This document shows, piece by piece, positions 17,491-25,080 of a DNA stretch of 64,000 nt (positions are counted from its first letter, which is position 1; every line of letters starts with the position of its first letter). The position numbers were made by a program, and so were the translations under genes. A model generated the notes under the pieces. The model made no database searches. It was given only the letters and a program-made list of their open reading frames with translations, and was not told where the DNA came from. This DNA comes from Reichenbachiella agariperforans (lineage in GTDB: Bacteria; Bacteroidota; Bacteroidia; Cytophagales; Cyclobacteriaceae): the NCBI RefSeq assembly GCF_900142205.1, contig NZ_FRAA01000006.1:1-64000 (forward strand). The letters run 5' to 3'.

Positions 17491-19809
17491 CTACGCTAAC
17501 ACGACGACTTCTTTTCTTAGCTTCTTTGCAGCATTCACGAGGTGTAAAAGCGCCTGCTTGGTCTCTGGCCATTGTCTGGTTTTGAGTCCACAGTCTGGAT
17601 TGACCCAAATGTTGCCAATAGGCAACAGTTTACTTGCTCGCTGAAGTAGTTTTTCGATTTCTTCCTGACTCGGTACCCGCGGTGAGTGAATGTCATAGAC
17701 ACCTGGCCCGATTTCGTTAGGGTACTTAAACTCCACGAAGGCGTCCAAAAGCTCCATTTCAGATCTGGAGGTTTCGATCGTGATCACATCGGCATCCATG
17801 TCTGCTATGCTATCGATAATGTCATTGAACTCAGAATAGCACATGTGTGTGTGAATCTGTGTGCCGTCCTGCACACCACTTGCTGATATTCTAAATGCCT
17901 CCACGGCCCAGTCCAAATAGGTTTTCCAATCCTCTCGACGAAGGGGCAAGCCCTCCCGAATCGCTGGTTCGTCTATCTGAATCACTGCCAGACCAGCTGC
18001 CTCTAAGTCACACACTTCGTCTCGTATGGCCAGTGCGATCTGCTGACAGGTCGTAGCTCTCGGCTGATCGTTTCGGACGAAAGACCACTGTAGGATCGTG
18101 ACTGGCCCAGTCAGCATTCCTTTAACAGGACGATCAGTCAAAGACTGTGCATAGCTAGACCACTTGACTGTCATCGGCTGTCTCCTATATACATCCCCAA
18201 AAATAATCGGAGGCTTGACACAGCGACTCCCATAACTCTGTACCCACCCAAACTGCGTGAATACAAAACCTTCGAGTTTTTCCCCGAAATACTCGACCAT
18301 GTCATTGCGCTCGAACTCACCATGCACCAAGACGTCTAAGCCTATCTCTTCTTGAAAACGAATCGTTGCTTCGGTTTCCTTTTTGAGCAACTGGTCATAT
18401 TGTCCCTGAGTCAGGCCTCCCTTCTTGAACTTGGCACGCCAGCTTCTCACCTCTGGGGTCTGTGGGAAGGAACCTATAGTGGTCGTCGGGTAAAGTGGAA
18501 GCTTCAAAGTCTCGCGCTGGGTAGTTTGGCGCACAGAGAAGGCAGAGATGCGCTGGCTATGAGAAGGTGCCAATCTCTCGACACGACGCTTCACTTTCGG
18601 GTCATGGATGAAACCTGAGGTTCGTCTATCATCATTAGCCTTTTTGTTCGTGACTAATTCTTCGACCAATGCCTCAGACTTCACCTCTACAGTCAAAGCC
18701 TTCAGTGTGACTACTTCACTCACTTTTTGTTTGGCGAATGCCAACCAGTTTTTGACAGTATCTGGTAACTGTGCGTTGTTCTCCTCCAGATCCAAGTCGC
18801 AGGGACTATGGAGCAGCGAACATGAGCTCGCGACCCATACGCGTTCACCTCCCAGTTGTTTGACAGCACGCTGAATGACTTCTAGAGAGGATTGAAAATC
18901 GTTTTTCCAGACATTGCGACCATCAACTAGTCCGAGAGAAAGAATCAGTTGATCGTTTAGTTTTGGGGATCCCAAAATATCATCCAACTGCGAGGAACAA
19001 CGAACCAAATCCAAGTGTAAAGAGTGGATAGGCAACTCCAATACCCTATCGAGATGGTCTCCATAGCAATCAAAATAGCTGGTCAAGGCGATTTCTAACG
19101 TAGGGAACCTGTGTGCGAGCTGTGTATAGGTCTGAGTGATGGCTGATTGTGCAGATGTATCTAGATTCAGTGCTAGACATGGCTCATCGAACTGGATCTG
19201 AGTAGCCCCGAGATCAATCAGCTGGTCGATCAGCTCAAAATATACTGGCAATAGCTGATCCAGTAAATCAAGGCGGTTGAACCCCGCCTCCTTCTCTTTC
19301 CCCAAAAGCAAAAAGGTCACAGGAGCGATCAAGACAGGCTTGGTCTGTAGCCCTAGTTGGAGTGCTTCTTTGTATTCTCCCACGATTTTGGTTGCGTCTA
19401 GCGCGAAAGTCTGATTCTGAACAAACTCAGGGACGATATAATGATAGTTGGTGTCGAACCATTTGGTCATCTCCATGGCGGTGACATCATAGCCGTCACG
19501 CTGAATCCCACGTGCCATCGCGAAATATAGATCAAGACGTGAAGACTCTGCTTTGACCTGCTGATAGCGCTGTGGAATACACCCCAGTGTCAGCGTCATA
19601 TCCAAGACCTGATCGTAAAGCGAAAAATCATTGGATGGAATGTAGTCTACTCCAGCCTTCTGTTGAAGTGCCCAATTTTGTCTCCTGATGGTTTTGGCTG
19701 TGGTCAGCAATTCTTCCGCATCAATCTCTTGTTTCCAATACTTCTCTGATGCTCTCTTTAGTTCACGTTGGCTGCCTATTCTGGGATAGCCCAATATGCT
19801 GGTTTTCAT
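17491..19809 (-). CDS. metE: Cobalamin-independent methionine synthase
   Basis: 772 aa, full length. Transfers a methyl group from 5-methyltetrahydropteroyltri-glutamate to homocysteine, the last step of methionine synthesis, in the cytoplasm. The N-terminal domain starts TSILGYPRIGSQRELKRA. The C-terminal catalytic domain has TIGSFPQTPEVR and the zinc ligands in THMCYSEF (His and Cys), the Glu in ITIETSRSEME, and NPDCGLKTR (Cys). An Lrp/AsnC regulator is transcribed divergently from 123 bp away, a likely controller. No SAM or B12 riboswitch was recognised in that gap. Confidence 0.98.
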   Translation of the reverse strand: MKTSILGYPRIGSQRELKRASEKYWKQEIDAEELLTTAKTIRRQNWALQQKAGVDYIPSNDFSLYDQVLDMTLTLGCIPQRYQQVKAESSRLDLYFAMARGIQRDGYDVTAMEMTKWFDTNYHYIVPEFVQNQTFALDATKIVGEYKEALQLGLQTKPVLIAPVTFLLLGKEKEAGFNRLDLLDQLLPVYFELIDQLIDLGATQIQFDEPCLALNLDTSAQSAITQTYTQLAHRFPTLEIALTSYFDCYGDHLDRVLELPIHSLHLDLVRCSSQLDDILGSPKLNDQLILSLGLVDGRNVWKNDFQSSLEVIQRAVKQLGGERVWVASSCSLLHSPCDLDLEENNAQLPDTVKNWLAFAKQKVSEVVTLKALTVEVKSEALVEELVTNKKANDDRRTSGFIHDPKVKRRVERLAPSHSQRISAFSVRQTTQRETLKLPLYPTTTIGSFPQTPEVRSWRAKFKKGGLTQGQYDQLLKKETEATIRFQEEIGLDVLVHGEFERNDMVEYFGEKLEGFVFTQFGWVQSYGSRCVKPPIIFGDVYRRQPMTVKWSSYAQSLTDRPVKGMLTGPVTILQWSFVRNDQPRATTCQQIALAIRDEVCDLEAAGLAVIQIDEPAIREGLPLRREDWKTYLDWAVEAFRISASGVQDGTQIHTHMCYSEFNDIIDSIADMDADVITIETSRSEMELLDAFVEFKYPNEIGPGVYDIHSPRVPSQEEIEKLLQRASKLLPIGNIWVNPDCGLKTRQWPETKQALLHLVNAAKKLRKEVVVLA

Positions 19810-19834
19810 AGTTTGTTTAGATTTATTTTCTCCA

Positions 19835-19842
19835 CAAAACTA
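19835..19842 (-). promoter_or_regulatory. Candidate -7 element of metE
   Basis: On the minus strand TAGTTTTG fits the Bacteroidota -7 consensus TANNTTTG and sits 26 bp before the metE start. The -33 region is weak, which would suit activator control by the divergent Lrp protein. Confidence 0.4.
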
Positions 19843-19932
19843 TATATCAAGTGTAATGATCCGAATTATAAAATATATTTGGTTATTAAATCTTAATATG
19901 GGTTATATCAAAGATTATTAATTTATCAATAC

Positions 19933-20433
19933 ATGATTTCGGACGCCAAAACAGAAAAATTTTCTACCCCAAAACTCGACGAAGTAGACCTTAAACTACT
20001 CGACCTCCTTCAGACTCAGTCTAACTTGACGACCAAAGAGCTCGCCAAACGAGTCAATCTTTCAGCTACTCCCGTATTCGAACGAATCAAGAGGTTGGAA
20101 AAAAATGGCTTTATCAAAAAGTACATTGCGGTGCTAGATGCTGACAAATTGGACAGGGGGTTGATCGTGTTTTGTAACATCACGCTCAAGCAACACACCA
20201 AAGCTATCGGCAATCAGTTCGTCGAAGAGATCACTGCCCTCAAGGAGGTCACCGAGTGCTACAACATCTCGGGTGACTATGATTTTCTGCTGAAAGTTCT
20301 CGTCAAAGACATGAAGCACTATCAGGACTTTGTATTCAACAGCCTCGGATCGGTCAGCAACATCGGCAGTGCACATAGCACCTTTGTGATGGGCGAGATC
20401 AAGCAGACCCATGCTGTGCCTATTGGGGTATAA
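19933..20433 (+). CDS. Lrp/AsnC-family transcriptional regulator
   Basis: 166 aa. The N-terminal winged helix is LDEVDLKLLDLLQTQSNLTT followed by KELAKRVNLSATPVFERIKRL. The C-terminal RAM (ligand-binding) domain has VTECYNISGDYDFLLKVLVKD. Members form oligomers that bind amino acids and control amino-acid metabolism. Its divergent position to metE suggests methionine or another amino acid as effector; this is inference. It ends at a bidirectional terminator. Confidence 0.95.
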   Translation: MISDAKTEKFSTPKLDEVDLKLLDLLQTQSNLTTKELAKRVNLSATPVFERIKRLEKNGFIKKYIAVLDADKLDRGLIVFCNITLKQHTKAIGNQFVEEITALKEVTECYNISGDYDFLLKVLVKDMKHYQDFVFNSLGSVSNIGSAHSTFVMGEIKQTHAVPIGV

Positions 20434-20470
20434 AAAAAAGTCCACGAACGATAGCGTTCATGGACTTTTA
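20432..20470. terminator. Bidirectional terminator between lrp-like and yceI-like genes
   Basis: A 15-bp stem (20436-20450 with 20455-20469, one mismatch) with ATAG loop, flanked by A8 on the left and T4 on the right, so it can end transcripts from both directions. Confidence 0.8.
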
Positions 20471-20493
20471 TCAAACTTGATTGAGCTGCTCTA

Positions 20494-21102
20494 TTATTTC
20501 TTAGCAGGGATGGTTACTTGAACCGTCACATCAGGCCACAGTTTAGATACGCCATCCGATCCTTTGTGTAGCAGTTCGCACACACTGTTGAGTGAGTCGA
20601 TCGCCGCGCCACCGTTCCAGTTGGTCACGTCTATAGAAGCCGTCAAGATCAAAGTTGAGTCGTTGGTGATGTAGCTAAACGGTACAGCACTCGTCGTGTC
20701 GTTCATCATGAGCGACAGTTCGCCACTACCTGCGTCTGCGGAAACGATTTTTCCTTCGATCGCTGGGGTATTGAATGTGCCAAAGAAAGACTCTTTGATT
20801 TTTGGGTCTCTCGTCGCTTCGTTAGAGTTAACGCTTGATGTATTGATGCTAAAGCTACCATCTGTCAATACACTTTCGACAGTACCCTCACCGCCAGCGG
20901 TCACAGCTACCTCATCGAAGGTACCCGATACACCGACTCTTTCGGTCAGCTTAAAAGCCGTCCATTTGATCTGCGCGGCAGCTACGTCATAGACGATTTC
21001 TTTGGTCGCCTCTTCTGATTTTTCTTCTTGTGCCTTCTTAGGAGTACAAGCGTACATCGAGAATAGGGCAACTATCACAGGGATATAATTTTTGGTTTTC
21101 AT
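20494..21102 (-). CDS. YceI-family lipoprotein
   Basis: 202 aa. A lipoprotein signal (PVIVALFSMYAC, Cys at about 19) is followed by a Lys/Glu-rich spacer and a YceI lipocalin-like barrel: AAAQIKWTAFKLTERVGVSG, FSINTSSVNSNEATRDPKIKES, and a terminal VTVQVTIPAKK strand. The ATRDPKIKESFF motif is the family's conserved turn. YceI proteins bind isoprenoid-type lipids in a hydrophobic tunnel; the ligand here is unknown. It is placed alone, with a terminator shared with the Lrp-type gene. Confidence 0.9.
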   Translation of the reverse strand: MKTKNYIPVIVALFSMYACTPKKAQEEKSEEATKEIVYDVAAAQIKWTAFKLTERVGVSGTFDEVAVTAGGEGTVESVLTDGSFSINTSSVNSNEATRDPKIKESFFGTFNTPAIEGKIVSADAGSGELSLMMNDTTSAVPFSYITNDSTLILTASIDVTNWNGGAAIDSLNSVCELLHKGSDGVSKLWPDVTVQVTIPAKK

Positions 21103-21221
21103 ACGATTGTTTTTGAATGTAGACCAAATTTAACACAATGGTAGAGCCATACAATAGCTTAACAAAAGAATCGAAACTTACTCAATGCCAAAGATTCCAG
21201 ATTAGTCGATTCAGCCTCTCC

Positions 21222-21839
21222 CTAACACACCGGATGACGAATGATCGTTCTCAACTTTTCTTCCGCAGTTCGCCTTGGATCACTCAGGTAGATTTCTGTG
21301 TGATACCCATTCGGTTTGAGACACTGCTCTTGCATCAGACTCAATATTTTATCTATTGTTGGTTTTTCTTCCTGATACGAACCTACGTGCAAGCACTGCA
21401 CGCATTCTCCTAGATTGATCACTTCATATTGTACGCCTGTCACATCTAGTGATTTGTCCCTAGACAGAGCAGCTGCTATGCCCGCTTCGAAAACACCCTC
21501 ACTCACCGAGATTGGCATACGCATGAGTAGCCGCCAGTGCCATTGATCCTGAGGAGTACTCTCAAACAGGTGCTGCTGCTCATAACCGCCCGCTATCCAC
21601 CACTGCCCCTCCATTTTGGGGATTTTAAAATCCAAATCCTCCGCCTTCTGCATAAACTTGATGGTGTAGGCTACCTTGTAGAGCTTTTCTATCGCGGAGA
21701 GAAACCGCTCTGCGTCTGGCGCGGACTGTCCGGAGATCGTGAGGTAGGGGTAAGTCCCCAAATCTACAACCTCTGCTTTCTTCTTGGCGGTATAGTACAC
21801 CTTGTCCGACTTGGTCAAATCTAGTTTTTCTGCTACCAT
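21222..21839 (-). CDS. GyrI-like small-molecule-binding protein
   Basis: 205 aa. Begins KLDLTKSDKVYYTAKKKAEVV followed by DLGTYPYLTISGQSAP. The C-terminus shows VINLGECVQCLHVGSYQEE and TEIYLSDPRRTAEEKLRTII. This is the SHS2/GyrI-like fold of stand-alone ligand binders. Lies 3 bp behind an antibiotic-biosynthesis-monooxygenase-like gene and downstream of a WYL regulator, all on the minus strand, so the three probably form one unit responding to an unknown small molecule. Confidence 0.88.
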   Translation of the reverse strand: MVAEKLDLTKSDKVYYTAKKKAEVVDLGTYPYLTISGQSAPDAERFLSAIEKLYKVAYTIKFMQKAEDLDFKIPKMEGQWWIAGGYEQQHLFESTPQDQWHWRLLMRMPISVSEGVFEAGIAAALSRDKSLDVTGVQYEVINLGECVQCLHVGSYQEEKPTIDKILSLMQEQCLKPNGYHTEIYLSDPRRTAEEKLRTIIRHPVC

Positions 21840-21842
21840 GGT

Positions 21843-22133
21843 TTAGTTTTTAAAGTGGCCCGAAAATTTCATATCCGCTACGTATTGCATCAACAATGCG
21901 AACTGTGGATGTTTCTCCAACTCCTGTTGTGCATTTTTGGCGTGGGCTAGCGTCTCCCAGCCGACCCAGTCCATCAGCTGATTGTCCTGACCACAGGATC
22001 TGTAGCTCTGTACGCCGAGATAGCCCGGCATTTCTTCTAGACATGCTTTGACGATATGCTGCACTTTTTGGTATTCCATTTTCAGCTCTTCCTTGATCGT
22101 ATAGATCACCAGCTCTTTGATTTCTGTATTCAT
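21843..22133 (-). CDS. ABM-like dimeric alpha-beta barrel protein
   Basis: 96 aa. The pattern YTIKEELKMEYQKVQHIVKA, then YLGVQSYRSCGQDNQLMDWV and GWETLAHAKNAQQELEKHP fits the antibiotic biosynthesis monooxygenase (ABM) fold of small enzymes or stress proteins. The competing frame on the same strand is a shadow. It is coupled to the GyrI-like gene (3-bp gap). No catalytic assignment is possible. Confidence 0.8.
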   Translation of the reverse strand: MNTEIKELVIYTIKEELKMEYQKVQHIVKACLEEMPGYLGVQSYRSCGQDNQLMDWVGWETLAHAKNAQQELEKHPQFALLMQYVADMKFSGHFKN

Positions 22134-22174
22134 CTGTTGATTTTGTTTTGTTCGAATACAAAGAAACTCGCGTG

Positions 22175-22194
22175 AGTGACAGCCCTATGTCACT
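22175..22194. promoter_or_regulatory. Inverted repeat, possible operator
   Basis: AGTGACA-GCCCTA-TGTCACT is a perfect 7-bp dyad between the WYL regulator and the ABM/GyrI-like pair. It lacks a T tract, so an operator is more likely than a terminator. Confidence 0.4.
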
Positions 22195-22215
22195 GCATTT
22201 TTTGAATCAAAAAAA

Positions 22216-23166
22216 TTATTGATACTGGTCAAAAATCTCTTGACTGAGGGTTTTGGCAATCTTCTTCAAAGATGACGGTGCTACAATGCGTCCATACTTG
22301 CCATACATCATCATCCATCGCGCAAAGTAATACGGGTCTGGAATCATAAATTTCATTTCGCTCCATTCTCCTTTCTTTATCTCACTGACGAAACCATACT
22401 GGTACTTACTATCGACTATGTATTTGATTATACTACTATGTAGCTCGACGGTGACCTCTTCCAGTACGAAACGTGACCTTTGCTCCTCAATAAAATCATC
22501 ATAATTGGGGTAGTCTTTTGGGTCGAACGTCCGTGGAGTCAGTTCTAGGTTTCGGATGCGGGTCGTCCTAAAATCACGAATCTGCTCCCGCAGAAAACAA
22601 TAACCAATCAAATGCCAGTTGTCATTGTAGTAGATCAACCCTAATGGTGCCACTTGCCGATTGGAGACGGTCTCGTTATAATTGGAAAAGTACTCCATGT
22701 CTACCACTAGATGCTCCGCTACTGCCTGTTGCACATCTGGGAAAAACTGATCCTGAAAATCATCATGATTAGCACTATTTCTCTGAAGCACACTTACTTT
22801 TTCTTCTAGCGTCTGGAGATAGTCTTTGTCAGAGTAGCGGAGTACTGCTTTGATTTTCATCAATGCTTCCTCAAAAGCCTGAACTGTTTTCTTGTCTGAT
22901 CTTGGCGCGAGTAGCTTTCCGCCGAGCAGTAGAGCAGCGGCCTCTTGCTTGTCAAACACCACTGGAGGCAAATGGTAGCCCTCGACGATGAAGTACCCCT
23001 GAGCAGCATCGCCTCCTATCGGTACGCCCGCCTCGATCAATGCACGGATATCACGAAAGACTGTGCGCCTGCCGATCTCAAATCTATCTTCGATCTCCAC
23101 CAATGGTATTCTTTTTTTGCTCTGCAGCTGTACCATGATAGCAGACAGGCGGTCAATACGGTTCAT
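22216..23166 (-). CDS. YafY-type HTH/WYL transcriptional regulator
   Basis: 316 aa. Residues 1-60 form an HTH (MNRIDRLSAIMVQLQSKKRI, GRRTVFRDIRALIEAGVPI). The WYL domain spans about 145-215 (APLGLIYYNDNWHLIGYCFL, FRTTRIRNLELT), and a WCX C-terminal extension follows (FMIPDPYYFARWMMMYGKYG). WYL regulators bind nucleotides or other ligands and usually control the adjacent genes, here the ABM and GyrI-like genes 82 bp downstream. Confidence 0.93.
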   Translation of the reverse strand: MNRIDRLSAIMVQLQSKKRIPLVEIEDRFEIGRRTVFRDIRALIEAGVPIGGDAAQGYFIVEGYHLPPVVFDKQEAAALLLGGKLLAPRSDKKTVQAFEEALMKIKAVLRYSDKDYLQTLEEKVSVLQRNSANHDDFQDQFFPDVQQAVAEHLVVDMEYFSNYNETVSNRQVAPLGLIYYNDNWHLIGYCFLREQIRDFRTTRIRNLELTPRTFDPKDYPNYDDFIEEQRSRFVLEEVTVELHSSIIKYIVDSKYQYGFVSEIKKGEWSEMKFMIPDPYYFARWMMMYGKYGRIVAPSSLKKIAKTLSQEIFDQYQ

Positions 23167-23409
23167 GGAGTTAAAATTAGGACTAATTTTGAATGCATAC
23201 CAGTACGTCCCGCACCAAAGGACGCTGTTTTTGTAGAGAGATTCTACAGTCTGGGGTGATGCTAATCAAAGTGTTTCTGGATTTGGCATGGTCTAAAAAA
23301 ACACAAAACAACTGTAAATCAGCTATTTAAGTTTTTTATTTTGCCTTGGCACGCCTTTGTCTATATGACTATCAAACAAAATTAAAAATTCACTTAAAAT
23401 TTTATACCT

Positions 23410-23748
23410 ATGAAAATTGCAAGAAAATTAATCGCGTCATTGATGTTGTCATTCGTAGTAGCAGGTGCTGCTTTTGCTCAAACTGTAGATCCAAATGCTC
23501 CTACTGATGAAGCCATGGAACAAGAGATGCAGTCTGAAAAAACAGCCATCGCTATGGAAGAAGTTCCTGCTGAAGTACAAGATGGCCTTCAAGAAACCAA
23601 CATCCAAACTGCTGAAGTAGAAGAGGTATACAAACTAGATTTGACTGACGAGACACTCTATGAGTTCGTCGTGACCTCTGAAGGTGTGAAATGGGCTATA
23701 CAGTTCGATACCGAAGGGAATTACGTGAACAAAAAAGCTTTAAGTTAA
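23410..23748 (+). CDS. Small secreted acidic protein with PepSY-like C-terminus
   Basis: 112 aa. Signal peptide at residues 1-24 (LIASLMLSFVVAGAAFAQ). The mature protein is acidic with a PTDEAMEQEMQSEKT linker. Its C-terminal half (VPAEVQDGLQE, EVEEVYKLDLTD, GVKWAIQFDTEGNYV) resembles one PepSY/BLIP-like repeat found in Bacteroidota periplasmic proteins. A strong terminator follows. A TTTG at 23340-23343 with TATATGAC 18 bp later is a possible promoter. Function unknown. Confidence 0.75.
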   Translation: MKIARKLIASLMLSFVVAGAAFAQTVDPNAPTDEAMEQEMQSEKTAIAMEEVPAEVQDGLQETNIQTAEVEEVYKLDLTDETLYEFVVTSEGVKWAIQFDTEGNYVNKKALS

Positions 23749-23785
23749 TCTGCACTCTTTTATTTATATATCATTCCCCCTTTTG

Positions 23786-23817
23786 AAAAGGAGCCGTGTA
23801 TGCGGCTCCTTTTTTTG
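23786..23817 (+). terminator. Terminator after the small secreted protein
   Basis: Stem AAAAGGAGCCG/CGGCTCCTTTT (23786-23796 with 23803-23813), loop of 6 nt, T tract of eight, 38 bp past the stop. Confidence 0.9.
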
Positions 23818-23978
23818 TGCAGAAAAATGAATTTTGTTCAGCTTATTGCTCCACAGGTTAGCTCACCACATCAATCTCGGGATAGCTAATGCGGGTAGTA
23901 AGCTATTTTAAGACAGTTTTTGCTTTCATAAGGTTAGTGGCATAGATATATGTACTTTTATATCAGATCTACACCACT

Positions 23979-24965
23979 ATGAAAAACTTGTTAAGAGTGC
24001 TCAGTATTGGACTGATTGTGACTCAAGTTAGTTTTGCACAAAGCAACGAGTATGTTGTTTTTACCAAAGCGAAAAAATTACCCCAACCTATTTTTGGAAT
24101 GTCGTATGCCGCAAACGGGCAAAAAGCAATACTTGCTGGAGGGCGTTCTTTTTCGGCTAATTCGGACGAGATATATGTATATGATAGTGCCATTGATGAG
24201 TGGTTGAACTTGTCTTCGTCTAGTCCGTTGAAACCAACACTTTTTGGAGGGGCGGTATACCTTGAGGATTATGGTAGCGTGCTTTTCGCTGGAGGCACGA
24301 CGCAGACACGTGATCATGTGTTGCTGATTGACAACATTCAGTTTTACGATATGAAGACGTTTCAGTCTTCGGATTTAGGCGAAAACCCTATTGCAGCGAA
24401 GAATCAAGGTTTGGCTTATGCAAATGATAAAGTTTACATCTTTGGTGGCTCGACAGGGAGAAAGGCAGATAAAGAAGGTGTTGAGTTCGAATTTAACAAA
24501 CGCATGTATGTCTATAACCTTAAAACGGGACTCATGCAGCAGCTATCTGATATGCCAGAGGGCAAAGAAACCAAAGGTTGTATTGTAGCAGGAACGTTGT
24601 ATACACTAGGTGGGTATGGAGAGAAGGCCAGTGATCAGATCCATGCCTATGATATTCAAAAAGACAAGTGGAGTAAAATAGGTCGATTGAAAAACCCCTG
24701 TTCTGCCTATGCTCTTGTTCAGTATCAACAGTACATTTTTCTTATAGGGGATTATAAGTTTATGGATCAAATGGTCGTTTTTGATACTAAAAGCTTAAAG
24801 ACAAAAACCTTTAAGATGAACTTCCGCGGACGACACATGGGAGCAGCAGTATTAGAGGGTGAGCTACATGTCTTTGGAGGCTTTGATCCAGAAAAAAGCC
24901 GAAGCTCTGGATCCGCTCAACATTGGAAATTGGATCTAGATCAATTTTTTAAATACAACTATTGA
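23979..24965 (+). CDS. Secreted Kelch-repeat protein
   Basis: 328 aa with a signal peptide (residues 1-20, LSIGLIVTQVSFAQ). About five Kelch blades follow, each with the double-Gly, Tyr, Trp pattern: ANGQKAILAGGRSF, GSVLFAGGTTQTRD, NDKVYIFGGSTGRK, GTLYTLGGYGEKAS, GELHVFGGFDPEKS. Predicted six-bladed beta-propeller in the periplasm or on the surface. No enzyme motif; Kelch propellers usually bind carbohydrates or proteins. Transcribed alone ahead of the M1 peptidase. Confidence 0.88.
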   Translation: MKNLLRVLSIGLIVTQVSFAQSNEYVVFTKAKKLPQPIFGMSYAANGQKAILAGGRSFSANSDEIYVYDSAIDEWLNLSSSSPLKPTLFGGAVYLEDYGSVLFAGGTTQTRDHVLLIDNIQFYDMKTFQSSDLGENPIAAKNQGLAYANDKVYIFGGSTGRKADKEGVEFEFNKRMYVYNLKTGLMQQLSDMPEGKETKGCIVAGTLYTLGGYGEKASDQIHAYDIQKDKWSKIGRLKNPCSAYALVQYQQYIFLIGDYKFMDQMVVFDTKSLKTKTFKMNFRGRHMGAAVLEGELHVFGGFDPEKSRSSGSAQHWKLDLDQFFKYNY

Positions 24966-25080
24966 TATTAAAAGTTTGATAATCAGGCTATTTAGTCTTT
25001 TCTAGAACCTTTCAAATAATAGGTGGTTTTTGTTTGAGCATGATTGCATAGATTTATTCATTCATCAAAACAACAACCTC

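Noticed and set aside
19810-19932. SAM or cobalamin riboswitch upstream of metE
   Set aside because: The 123-bp gap is AT-rich and lacks the conserved cores or an attenuator hairpin. Control by the divergent Lrp-type regulator is more likely.
21850-22161. 103-codon minus-strand frame overlapping the ABM-like gene
   Set aside because: The other frame encodes a recognisable ABM fold and starts in a regular position 3 bp before the GyrI-like gene; this one is a shadow.
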